From Sphingomonas sp. So64.6b (GTDB taxonomy: Bacteria; Pseudomonadota; Alphaproteobacteria; Sphingomonadales; Sphingomonadaceae): a DNA stretch of 64,000 nt. The position numbers and the translations under genes were made by a program. Below are positions 33,949-41,666 of this stretch, one piece after another. Within the stretch, counting starts at the first letter, position 1. Each line of letters starts with the position of its first letter. The notes beneath the pieces were generated by a model that saw nothing but the letters and a program-made list of their open reading frames with translations, did no database searches and was not told where the DNA came from. The stretch is from NCBI RefSeq assembly GCF_014171475.1, contig NZ_CP048817.1, positions 4,742,501 to 4,806,500 on the forward strand. Reading direction: 5' to 3'.

Positions 33949-35522
33949 AGCGGTTCGTATTCGCATTTGCGCTCGCATCGACCCAGCTCGCCACGCCGCT
34001 CTGGGCGGCGCCGCCCAAGGATCTCGAGGCGCGCGTCGAAACCTTGCGCAAGGCGGCCGGTGTGCCCGGCATGGCGATCGCCATCGTCGAGGACGGCAAG
34101 ACCGTGCTGGCGCGCGGCTGGGGTGAGAAGAAACTCGGTTCGAACGATCCGGTCACGCCCAATACCATCTTCCCGACCGGATCGACCGGCAAGGCGTTTA
34201 CCGTGGCGGCGCTTGCCACGCTGGTCGATGCCGGCAAGATCGGCTGGGACGACAAGGTGATCGACCGCTTGCCCGGCTTCCAGATGTACGATCCCTGGGT
34301 GACGCGTGAGATGACGATCCGCGACCTGCTGGTCCATCGCAGCGGCCTCGGCCTCGGCGCGGGCGACCTGTTGTTCGTACCGCGCAGCGACCTGCCGCGC
34401 GCCGAAGCGGTCAAGCGGCTGCGCTATATCAAGCCGGCGACCAGTTTTCGCAGCGGCTATGCCTATGACAATGTCCTCTACATGGTCGCCGGCCAGCTGA
34501 TCGAGTCCGTCTCGGGCGACACATGGGAGAAATATGTCGTCGACCATGTGCTGAGACCGGCTGGCATGACCGTATCGACCAGCGACGATGACAGCTATTT
34601 CGCCACCGCCGACCGGGCTCAGCCGCATGCGCGGATGAGCAGCGGGTTGCGCGGCGTCGGCAATCAGGAAGTGCTCGACGAGCGCGACGGCCTGGCGCGT
34701 AACGCAGCGCCGGCCGGTGGCCTCGCGGTCAGCCCGACCGACATGGCGAAATGGCTCGCCGTTCAGCTCGCGCACGGCAAGCTGCCTGGCGGGGGGCAGC
34801 TCTATAGCGAGGCGCAGGCGGCGGAAATGTGGGCGCCGGTGACGCTCCAGCCGATCTCGCCCAGGCCGGACAATCTGAAACTGACCCAGCCGATGTTCTA
34901 TACCTATGCGCTGGGCTGGGACGTGCAGGATTATCGCGGCGCGAAGATCATCTGGCACGGCGGCGCGGTGTTCGGTTTTCAGACCGCGGTGGTGCTGATC
35001 CCGGAAAAGAATGTCGGCTTCTCGATCGAGATCAACAGCGAGGATGGCGAGCTGATCGTCGGCCTGATGTACGAATTGCTCGACCATTATATGGATTTGC
35101 CCAAGGCCGACTGGCCGGAGAAATATGCCGCGTTCAAGAAAGAGCGCGTCGCCAAGGGGCTGGCGATGTTCAAGGCGAGCGCGGCCAAGCCGGCCAAGGT
35201 CGGCCCGTCGCTTGCGCTGACCCGTTACACCGGCATTTTTGCCGATCCATGGTATGGCAATATCGAAGTCGCGCAGGGTAAATCGGGCCTGACGATCGAT
35301 TTCAAATCGACCCCGCGCATGGGCGGGCGGCTCGACCATTGGCAATATGATACGTTCGTCACGCGTTTTGACGACAAGACAATCGAACCGGCCTATGTCA
35401 CTTTCGGTCTCGATGCCGAAGGTAAAGTGGAGCGTGTCACGATGAAGCCGGTCTCTCCGATTGCGGATTTCAGTTACGATTATCAGGATCTTCTCTTCGC
35501 ACCGGTCGCCGCGGCAAAATGA
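33945..35522 (+). CDS. Beta-lactamase-fold serine hydrolase
   Basis: The 525-residue exported enzyme has a signal peptide ending near PLWAA, Ser80-Thr-Gly-Lys83 (PTGSTGKAFT), Tyr174-Asp-Asn176 and an HGGAVFG third motif, followed by a C-terminal lipocalin-like domain of about 110 residues (starting near LTRYTGIFADPWYGN). This layout is common in class C-type serine hydrolases such as D-aminopeptidases and esterases. A GGAGG site precedes the ATG at 33945, which overlaps the carrier stop. It is the third such hydrolase in the locus, and its stop overlaps the next dipeptidase gene by 4 bases. Confidence 0.85.
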   Translation: MKRFVFAFALASTQLATPLWAAPPKDLEARVETLRKAAGVPGMAIAIVEDGKTVLARGWGEKKLGSNDPVTPNTIFPTGSTGKAFTVAALATLVDAGKIGWDDKVIDRLPGFQMYDPWVTREMTIRDLLVHRSGLGLGAGDLLFVPRSDLPRAEAVKRLRYIKPATSFRSGYAYDNVLYMVAGQLIESVSGDTWEKYVVDHVLRPAGMTVSTSDDDSYFATADRAQPHARMSSGLRGVGNQEVLDERDGLARNAAPAGGLAVSPTDMAKWLAVQLAHGKLPGGGQLYSEAQAAEMWAPVTLQPISPRPDNLKLTQPMFYTYALGWDVQDYRGAKIIWHGGAVFGFQTAVVLIPEKNVGFSIEINSEDGELIVGLMYELLDHYMDLPKADWPEKYAAFKKERVAKGLAMFKASAAKPAKVGPSLALTRYTGIFADPWYGNIEVAQGKSGLTIDFKSTPRMGGRLDHWQYDTFVTRFDDKTIEPAYVTFGLDAEGKVERVTMKPVSPIADFSYDYQDLLFAPVAAAK

Positions 35523-36775
35523 GCCGGATCACGAAGGCCAAGGGCCTGGTCGCATCGGTTGCGCTGCTGGCGTTCACCGTACCCGCTCACGCGCAGGATG
35601 AGGCGGCGCGTGTCGCACGCGTGCTCAAGACGACGCCGATCATCGATGGTCATAATGACTGGCCGGAGACGCTGCGCGAGCGCGAAGGCGAGGGGCGCTG
35701 GACGATCGACCTGCGCCGCGGTCTCGACCGCAAGCCCGAGCCGTACAACACCGATATCGAGCGGCTGCGCAAAGGCATGGTCGGCGGCCAGTTCTGGTCA
35801 GTCTATGTCTCGGCCAATCTGCCCGGGCCGGAACAGGTCAAGGAGACGCTCGAACAGATCGATTTCGTCCACCAATTGGCCGCGCGCTATCCGGAAACCT
35901 TCGCGCTCGCCCGCACCGCGGATGATGTCCGGCGCATCCAGCGCAGCGGCCGCATCGCCTCGATGATCGGTGTCGAGGGCGGCGGCCAGATCGACGGCAG
36001 CCTGTCGGTGCTGCGCACCTATCATGATCTTGGCGCGGGTTATCTGACGTTGACTCATTCGCTGACCATCGACTGGGCCGATTCCGCAACCGACAATCCG
36101 AAACATGACGGCCTGACCGCGTTCGGCGAGGAGGTGGTGCGCGAGCTCAACCGGCTCGGCATGCTGGTCGATCTCAGCCATGTCAGCGAAGCGACGATGC
36201 GCGACGCGCTGCGCGTGTCGAAGGCGCCGGTGATCTACTCGCATTCGGGCGCGCGGGCGCTCGACGACCATCCGCGCAACGTGTCCGACGATGTGCTCAA
36301 GCTGGTCGCGGCGAATGGCGGCGTGGTGATGGTCAATTATGCGCCGGGCTATGTCTCCGACGCCTATCGACGCTGGTCGGCGGACCGGGCGGCGGAGCGC
36401 ACACGGCTCAATGCGCCGCCTTTTGGCGGTCTCTATATCGGCCAGCCGGACAAAGCGAAGGCGGCGTTCGCCGAGTGGGAGAAGGATCATCCCGCACCAC
36501 GCGTGACGCTGGCGCAAGTGGCCGATCATATCGAGCATATCGCGAAGGTCGCCGGGCCGGACCATGTCGGCATCGGATCGGATTTCGACGGCACCGGCAA
36601 TGAGTTGCCCGACGGGCTGGGCGATGTCTCGACCTATCCGCAGCTTATGGCCGAACTGATGCGGCGCGGCTGGAGCGATGCGGATATCGCCAAGCTGGCC
36701 GGCGGCAACATCCTGCGCGTTATGGCAGCGGCGGAACAAACCGCTGCGTCGATGGCGTCGGCCAGGAAGCGTTAG
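35519..36775 (+). CDS. M19 membrane dipeptidase (intact)
   Basis: The 418-residue protein has a signal peptide (cleavage near AHAQDE) and a complete M19 binuclear metal site: His45-x-Asp47 (IIDGHND), bridging Glu153 (GVEGGG), His221 (DLSHVS), His242 (YSHSGARAL) and GSDFDG. It should hydrolyse dipeptides in the periplasm; enzymes of this family tolerate a D-residue at the C-terminal side. It closes the second operon, overlapping the serine-hydrolase gene by 4 bases, and complements the degenerate paralogue at 28256. Its stop directly abuts the stop of the convergent zinc-finger gene. Confidence 0.92.
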   Translation: MSRITKAKGLVASVALLAFTVPAHAQDEAARVARVLKTTPIIDGHNDWPETLREREGEGRWTIDLRRGLDRKPEPYNTDIERLRKGMVGGQFWSVYVSANLPGPEQVKETLEQIDFVHQLAARYPETFALARTADDVRRIQRSGRIASMIGVEGGGQIDGSLSVLRTYHDLGAGYLTLTHSLTIDWADSATDNPKHDGLTAFGEEVVRELNRLGMLVDLSHVSEATMRDALRVSKAPVIYSHSGARALDDHPRNVSDDVLKLVAANGGVVMVNYAPGYVSDAYRRWSADRAAERTRLNAPPFGGLYIGQPDKAKAAFAEWEKDHPAPRVTLAQVADHIEHIAKVAGPDHVGIGSDFDGTGNELPDGLGDVSTYPQLMAELMRRGWSDADIAKLAGGNILRVMAAAEQTAASMASARKR

Positions 36776-37084
36776 CTAGATGAATCGCGGTATCGGCCGT
36801 GGATGCGGCGTCATCCGGTCGCTCAGGTCGAAGACGATTTCATCGACATAACACCAGCCCCATCCTTCCGGCGGATCATAACCTTCGATGATCGGATGGG
36901 TGGTGGCCTGGTAATGTTTGGTCGCATGCTTGTTGGGCGAATCGTCGCAACAGCCGACATGGCCACAGGTCCGGCACAACCGCAGATGGACCCACCAGCC
37001 GCCGATACGCAGACACTCCTCGCACCCATCGGCGCTCGGCGTCACATCCGCGATGCCCTGCTGATGGAGACAAGTGTCGGTCAT
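36776..37084 (-). CDS. UBP-type zinc-finger protein
   Basis: The 102-residue protein is a stand-alone zf-UBP domain: Cys and His pairs occur in CLHQ, CEECLRIGGWWVHLRLCRTCGHVGCCDDSPNKHATKHYQATTHP in the order expected for ubiquitin-hydrolase-type zinc fingers (written here as key spacing only: C-x2-C, C-x2-C, C, H-x3-H, H). Bacterial homologues have no ubiquitin partner and their function is unknown. The ATG at 37084 gives MTDTCLHQ; an in-frame GTG lies at 37105. The gene stands alone. Confidence 0.85.
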   Translation of the reverse strand: MTDTCLHQQGIADVTPSADGCEECLRIGGWWVHLRLCRTCGHVGCCDDSPNKHATKHYQATTHPIIEGYDPPEGWGWCYVDEIVFDLSDRMTPHPRPIPRFI

Positions 37085-37179
37085 CTGAAATACCCCGTAT
37101 TGCACACCGGATTGGACATGATGCTAGCAGCGCAGGGCCCGCGCAGAAAGCCGGTATCACACCGCACGCGCCCGGTCGT

Positions 37180-37566
37180 TCAGCGATCGTGCAATGTCGC
37201 CAGCGCAATCCCGGCGAGATTGTGGGCGCGCCCGATCCGCCTGACCCGCACGCCGCCCAGCGGTAAAGCGAGTGCACGGAACGTCTCCAGATGCGTGCGA
37301 AATTCCGGACTGCCGCACTTTGCGCCATTGGCCTGATTCACCACCATCGCGGAATCGCCGACCAGCACGAAGTCCGGCAAATCGAGCGACCGCGCGATAC
37401 GCAAGCCCTCGATCAGCGCCAGCCATTCGGCATCATTGTTCGTGCCGAACCCCAGATTCTGCGAGATAAAAGTGCGACCCTGCGCGACAACCGCGATCTC
37501 CATCTCGCCCGGGTTCGGCCGACACCCGCCATCGAAGAAAATTCTGACCTTGCGCTGTCGCATCAT
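37180..37566 (-). CDS. RNase HI-like protein
   Basis: The 128-residue protein has the RNase H fold signature FDGGCRPNPG with Asp12, Glu47 (NNDAEWLALIEGL) and Asp71 (VGDSAMVVNQ). The fourth acidic residue, usually in an A-D pair near the end, is replaced: the segment RAHNLAGIAL has Gly119 there. Bacterial and archaeal short RNase HI proteins cut RNA in RNA-DNA hybrids with two metals; activity here may be reduced or changed. It stands alone between the zinc-finger gene and the GGDEF gene, all on the minus strand. Confidence 0.8.
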   Translation of the reverse strand: MMRQRKVRIFFDGGCRPNPGEMEIAVVAQGRTFISQNLGFGTNNDAEWLALIEGLRIARSLDLPDFVLVGDSAMVVNQANGAKCGSPEFRTHLETFRALALPLGGVRVRRIGRAHNLAGIALATLHDR

Positions 37567-37621
37567 GTCGCCCGCTTAGCGCGTCGCTAAACGCTACCCA
37601 AGAGCGAGGAGAAATAGTCGT

Positions 37622-38563
37622 CTACGCTGCCAGGCGCCATTGTCCGCGACCTGCGCGCTTCGCGGCGTATAACGCGACATCGGCCTGAGCCATCATTTCG
37701 CGCAGGGTGACCTTGCCGCCGTCGGAACAGGATAGCCCGACGCTCGCACCGATATGCGCGCGCGCGCCCTTGATATGGAAGGCCGACCCGAGCTCGCTGA
37801 CGATCCGTTCGGCAATAGCCTCGGCCAGAGGCTTGTCGGCATCGAGCAGGATGATGCCGAATTCGTCCCCGCCGACGCGCGCGACATAGTCTTTCTCACG
37901 CACCTGGCGCGGCAATCTTTTGCCGACTTCGCTCAGCACCATGTCGCCGGCGGTATGCCCCATCTGGTCGTTGATACGTTTGAAATCGTCGAGGTCGATC
38001 AGCAACAGGCAGGCCGAGCGTGCGCCAAGATTCCCCGCCCCGATCGGCGTGGAGAGCATCTCCTCGAACCCGCGGCGGTTGTACAACCCGGTCAGATGGT
38101 CGCGCACCACTTGCTCGCGCAGCTTGGCGTTCGCCTCCTGCAGTTCGAGGCCGACGCGCCGGCGCTCGCTCAGATCGACGATTTCGGAAATGAACTGGAT
38201 CGGCGTGCCATCTTCTTCGCGCACCACGGTTGCGCTGAGCAGGACATGCAGGATCGCGCCGTCGCGGTGCAGATAGCGTTTCTCCATCTGATAGCTGTCG
38301 CGCTCGCCGCGCATCACGCTTTCGAACAGATGGAGGTCGGCCTTGATGTCATGGGGGTGCGTGAAATCGGCAAAGTGCATGCCGGTAAGATCTTCGACCG
38401 CATAACCGAGCATCGTCGCAAAGGACCGGTTCACTTCGATGCATTGGCCAGTGACGCTGATGATCGCCTTGCCGATCGCCGCGGCGTGGAAGCTCGCGCG
38501 GAACATCTGGCGACTGGTCCGGAGTTCCCGCTCCAGCGTGCCAATGTCCTGCATGAAGCTCAT
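37622..38563 (-). CDS. PAS-GGDEF diguanylate cyclase
   Basis: The 313-residue cytoplasmic protein has a PAS domain (about residues 20-140; MLGYAVEDLTGMHFADFTHP and the PAC segment RDGAILHVLLSATVVREEDGTP), a short coiled linker and a GGDEF domain (about residues 150-313) with an intact RVGGDEFGIIL active site. It should make cyclic di-GMP in response to an unknown PAS ligand. No RxxD inhibitory site is evident at the expected place before the active site. It has no membrane segment and no obvious operon partner. Confidence 0.92.
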   Translation of the reverse strand: MSFMQDIGTLERELRTSRQMFRASFHAAAIGKAIISVTGQCIEVNRSFATMLGYAVEDLTGMHFADFTHPHDIKADLHLFESVMRGERDSYQMEKRYLHRDGAILHVLLSATVVREEDGTPIQFISEIVDLSERRRVGLELQEANAKLREQVVRDHLTGLYNRRGFEEMLSTPIGAGNLGARSACLLLIDLDDFKRINDQMGHTAGDMVLSEVGKRLPRQVREKDYVARVGGDEFGIILLDADKPLAEAIAERIVSELGSAFHIKGARAHIGASVGLSCSDGGKVTLREMMAQADVALYAAKRAGRGQWRLAA

Positions 38564-38621
38564 CTTGATCCCGCGGCTTGGCCGGTCGGCCCATTCCGAT
38601 CGCTGGAACAGGCTTAACGCG

Positions 38622-38653
38622 ACCCGGTTAAGGATTGTTTTCCTTAACCGGGT
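38622..38653. terminator. Perfect 13-base hairpin
   Basis: ACCCGGTTAAGGA and its complement flank the loop TTGTTT between the DUF1772 stop and the GGDEF start, both on the minus strand. It may end DUF1772 transcription or form part of the GGDEF leader. No T-run follows the stem in the minus direction, so an intrinsic terminator is only one reading. Confidence 0.5.
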
Positions 38654-38678
38654 GCGTCGGGCATGATTTTTTTACAAT

Positions 38679-39155
38679 TCAGCGTCGCATCAACACGATG
38701 ATGAACAGCAGGGCGGAGAGTGTCGGCGCGATCGTACGGACATGGTTCCACTGCACCCACTCGCGCAGATAAGTCTGCCACACCGCGACGATCTCGGTCG
38801 GCGGCGCGACGGCAAGCTGGTTGTTCAGCGGCACGTTGAACATCATCGTCACGCCGAAACAGCCGACCACGTAGGACAGGCTTGCGGCCAGGATGAGCTT
38901 GGAGTCGAGCGCGGCGAAGGAGAATAAGGACCAGCCGGCCAAGCCGAAGCACAGCAAGGTCGCGCCCATGAACAGGATCATGAAAGGGGCCATGACCGCC
39001 GTCACGTTGAGCCCGTTCATGGCGTTGGCGCCCTGCTCCGGCGGGATGCGGCCGAGACCCGCCATCACGAAGGAGGAAAAGGCGTAGAACACGCCCGCAT
39101 TGAGCGCGGTAGCGATGGCCGCGACGAGCAGCAGCAGCGACGGGATCGATTTCAT
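38679..39155 (-). CDS. DUF1772 membrane protein
   Basis: The 158-residue protein has four hydrophobic helices and the DUF1772 features MNGLNVTAVMAPFM, a central NVPLNNQLA and a late WVQWNHVRTIAPTLSALLF segment. Its function is not known. A GGGAGG site lies before the ATG at 39155, which shares one base with the stop of the NmrA-like gene, so the two are co-transcribed. Control by the divergent TetR gene at 40090 is likely. A second DUF1772 member is present at 62589. Confidence 0.82.
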   Translation of the reverse strand: MKSIPSLLLLVAAIATALNAGVFYAFSSFVMAGLGRIPPEQGANAMNGLNVTAVMAPFMILFMGATLLCFGLAGWSLFSFAALDSKLILAASLSYVVGCFGVTMMFNVPLNNQLAVAPPTEIVAVWQTYLREWVQWNHVRTIAPTLSALLFIIVLMRR

Positions 39156-40000
39156 CACTTTGCCTCCCACACGCCGGTTGCCGCGGTGCGCGCGACATAA
39201 TCGGCGAAATTGCCCGGCGCGCGGCCGAGTGCGCGTTGAATGTCGTTGGTGGGCTGAAGGTTACGCCCGTCGAGCACGGTGCTGAACAGATAGATGACCA
39301 GGCCGATGATGTCGGCGGGCAGTTGCGCCGCCTCCAGGGCCTGGCGATACGCCTCCATCGACATCTCGCGATAGGCGATCTCGCGGCCTGTGGCGCTTGC
39401 GATTTGCGCGATCGCATCGGCGAAGCTGATCGCCTGCGGCCCGGTGACTTCGTAAAGCTGGTGGTTGTGGCGGTCGCTGATCAGCGCTGCGACGGCGATG
39501 TCGGCGATATCCTCGGCATCGACGAACGGCTCGTCGGCAAGGCTGTCGGGCAGCGCGATCTCACCGGCGAGGATTTCGTCGAGGAAAAACCCCTCGCTGA
39601 AATTCTGGAAGAACCAGCTCGCACGGATGATCGTCCAGTCGAGTGTGGTCGCCTGCAGTGCTCGTTCGGCATCCAGGCACTCGGGCTCGCCGCGTCCGGA
39701 CAACAGCACGATCCTGGCGACGCCTGCGCCGGCTGCGGCATCGAAAAAGTCGCTGATGGTCTCGACCGCGCCGGGCACGCAAAGGTCGGGCTGATAGGCG
39801 GCATAGACCGCTGAAACGCCGGCAAGCGCCGCACCCCAGGTTGCGCGATCGTCCCAGTCGAAGCCGGGTGTCGCCGAACGCGATCCGATCCGTACATCAT
39901 GGCCCGAATCCCACAGCCGGGCAGCAACTCGGCTGCCGGTCTTTCCATTGGCGCCAAGCACTAGAGTGGTGCCGGGCCGGAGCGTGTTTTCGCTTGTCAT
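39155..40000 (-). CDS. NmrA-like NAD(P)-binding protein
   Basis: The 281-residue protein has a Rossmann site VLGANGKTGSRVA (residues 14-26) and the NmrA/YtfG-like segments RIVLLSGRGE, LDWTIIRASWFFQNFSEGFF and PFVDAEDIADIA. Relatives are quinone reductases or redox sensors that bind NADP. It is the first gene of a two-gene unit with DUF1772 and is divergent from a TetR regulator, a common arrangement for inducible detoxification of a quinone or similar compound. The substrate is unknown. Confidence 0.85.
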   Translation of the reverse strand: MTSENTLRPGTTLVLGANGKTGSRVAARLWDSGHDVRIGSRSATPGFDWDDRATWGAALAGVSAVYAAYQPDLCVPGAVETISDFFDAAAGAGVARIVLLSGRGEPECLDAERALQATTLDWTIIRASWFFQNFSEGFFLDEILAGEIALPDSLADEPFVDAEDIADIAVAALISDRHNHQLYEVTGPQAISFADAIAQIASATGREIAYREMSMEAYRQALEAAQLPADIIGLVIYLFSTVLDGRNLQPTNDIQRALGRAPGNFADYVARTAATGVWEAK

Positions 40001-40020
40001 GTTTCAATCCTCGCTTTAAC

Positions 40021-40057
40021 GTGAGTATCTCTCACATTAAATGTGATATATACTCAC
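40021..40057. promoter_or_regulatory. 37-base palindromic TetR operator
   Basis: A near-perfect palindrome centred on 40039 has outer arms GTGAGTAT/ATACTCAC and an inner perfect core TCACATTAAATGTGA; 16 of 18 base pairs match. It lies in the gap between the NmrA-like gene and the divergent tetR gene and could bind two TetR dimers. It is the most likely operator for both genes. Confidence 0.75.
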
Positions 40058-40089
40058 TTTTTGGGTTGTCAACAGCCCGGAGCGCGAAA

Positions 40090-40734
40090 ATGAACACGAA
40101 CGAACAGGCGACCGATTACCCCGATGAGGAAGCCCCGGCCGCGCGGCGTAAGCCGATGCAGCAGCGCAGCAAGGACCGGCTCGAGCGGATTCTCGCCGTC
40201 GGGTCGGAGCTCATCGTGCGCACCGGCAGTGATCAGGTGAAGATGAACGAGATCGCGGCGCTTGCCGGCATCTCGATCGGCTCGCTCTATCAATATTTTC
40301 CGGAGAAAAGCGCGCTGATCCGCACGCTCGCCGAACGCTATAATGCTGCGAGCCGCGCCTGTATCGAGGAGGCACTGAGCGGCGTCGCGACGCTCGACGA
40401 TCTGCTCGGGGCCTATGCCGAGCTGATCGATCAATATTATGAGATCGTCATGGCCGAACCGGTGATGCGCGACATCTGGTCGGGGATGCAGGCGGACAAG
40501 CAGTTGATGGCGCTGCAACTGGCCGAGAGCCGGATTTGTAGTGCGATGCTGGCGGCCGCGATGGCGCGGGCGCATCCGGCGATCGATCCGGCGCGACTCG
40601 AATTGGTCGCGTTCCTCACCTGGGAACTAGGCGAAGCGACGATCCGGTTGGCAATCTCGGTCGATCCGGCCGAAGGGCGCGCGCTGGTCGAGGCATTCAA
40701 GCGCATGACGTTGCGGGAGATCGCGGCGCCGTAA
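40090..40734 (+). CDS. TetR-family transcriptional regulator
   Basis: The 214-residue protein has a TetR helix-turn-helix (about residues 25-75; RILAVGSELIVRTG, MNEIAALAGISIGSLYQYFPEKSALI) after a charged lead of about 20 residues, and an all-helical ligand domain. It is divergent from the NmrA/DUF1772 pair, with a 37-base palindrome between them, so it probably represses both itself and that pair until an inducer binds. The ATG at 40090 was chosen because earlier in-frame codons lie inside the operator and the divergent gene. Confidence 0.9.
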   Translation: MNTNEQATDYPDEEAPAARRKPMQQRSKDRLERILAVGSELIVRTGSDQVKMNEIAALAGISIGSLYQYFPEKSALIRTLAERYNAASRACIEEALSGVATLDDLLGAYAELIDQYYEIVMAEPVMRDIWSGMQADKQLMALQLAESRICSAMLAAAMARAHPAIDPARLELVAFLTWELGEATIRLAISVDPAEGRALVEAFKRMTLREIAAP

Positions 40735-40738
40735 CTGT

Positions 40739-40763
40739 GATCCTCCCCGTGCCGGGGAGGATC
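40739..40763. terminator. Hairpin after tetR
   Basis: Perfect 11-base arms GATCCTCCCCG and CGGGGAGGATC flank the loop TGC immediately after the tetR stop. It is a probable transcription end, although no T-run follows. A similar CTCCCC/GGGGAG hairpin is found at 52993, so it may also be a dispersed repeat. Confidence 0.6.
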
Positions 40764-40807
40764 AAGGGTTCTACCTTGACTCACATCCACCCTTGCGCCC
40801 AATAATG

Positions 40808-40822
40808 GAACATATCAGGAAC
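40808..40822. promoter_or_regulatory. SOS (LexA) box of imuA
   Basis: GAAC-ATATCAG-GAAC is the complement of the alphaproteobacterial LexA site GTTC-N7-GTTC. It lies 4 bases before the imuA start codon. Damage-induced expression of imuA-imuB-dnaE2 by LexA release is established for this cassette in Caulobacter and relatives. Confidence 0.8.
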
Positions 40823-40826
40823 AATT

Positions 40827-41666
40827 ATGGCCGAGTCGCTTTCACCCCTTACCGCGCTTCGGCAGCGGATCGCCGCCATGGCGGGGGTGCAGGCGGCCGA
40901 ATCGGCCAATCTCGCGTCGCTCGGCCATGCCGGGATCGATGCGCGATTGGAAGGCGGGCTGGCGCGCGGGCAATTGCATGAGGTGATTGCCGGCGAGGCC
41001 GATGATGCGAGCAGCGCGGCGGGTTTCGCCTCGATGCTCGCGCGACGCATCGTGCCGGCGAACGCGACGATCATCTGGCTGCGCGAAGGGGAGGCGCAGC
41101 ACGGCGGGGGCGGGCTTTATGCGCCGGGCCTGGTCGATCTCGGGATCGATCCGGCGCGGCTGGTGATCGGGGTGCTGCCCGATGCGCTGTCGCTGCTGCG
41201 CGTCGCGGCGGAGGTGGTGCGCTGTCCCGATGTCGGGGTGGCGGTGATCGAATTGTGGAAGAGCCCGCGCGCGCTCGACCTGACCGCGACGCGGCGACTG
41301 GCGGTGGCGGCGGAGAGCTCAGGCGTGACCGCCTTGCTGCTGCGCGTCGCCGCCGAGGAGGCGCCGAGTGCTGCGCATACCCGCTGGCGGGTGCGCAGCG
41401 TCGCGGCGCTGCCGCTCGAGGCGGATGCGCCGGGGCACACCGCGCTTGAGGTAGAATTGGTGCGTCAGCGCGGCGGGAGGGCCGGGGGGCGATGGATTTT
41501 GGAGTGGGATCGTGACCAGGCTATCTTCCGTGACCAGGCGGGCGTCGGCCAAAGAGGCTATCATGCCGTCCCAGAAACCGGTGGGACGCGAGGCGCGGCG
41601 CTATCTGGCGCTGTGGTTTCCGCTGTTTCCGGCGAACCGCCTCGCCCGCACCGGCGCGCCGGATGA
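40827..41666 (+). CDS. imuA: ImuA, SOS mutasome RecA-like protein
   Basis: The 279-residue protein is a RecA/SulA-related ImuA: LEGGLARGQLHEVIAGEADDASSAAGFASMLA and LVIGVLPDALSLLRVAAEVVRC match the family. ImuA works with ImuB and DnaE2 in error-prone lesion bypass. The start lies directly behind a LexA box. The frame runs 104 bases into imuB, a long overlap; the C-terminal 35 residues may be lost in other strains and look low in conservation. Confidence 0.85.
   Translation: MAESLSPLTALRQRIAAMAGVQAAESANLASLGHAGIDARLEGGLARGQLHEVIAGEADDASSAAGFASMLARRIVPANATIIWLREGEAQHGGGGLYAPGLVDLGIDPARLVIGVLPDALSLLRVAAEVVRCPDVGVAVIELWKSPRALDLTATRRLAVAAESSGVTALLLRVAAEEAPSAAHTRWRVRSVAALPLEADAPGHTALEVELVRQRGGRAGGRWILEWDRDQAIFRDQAGVGQRGYHAVPETGGTRGAALSGAVVSAVSGEPPRPHRRAG

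Noticed and set aside
32958..35522. A possible 854-residue carrier/serine-hydrolase fusion
   Set aside because: The first 329 residues are a wrong-frame reading of the YkvI-like gene; the real hydrolase starts at 33945 with a ribosome site and signal peptide.
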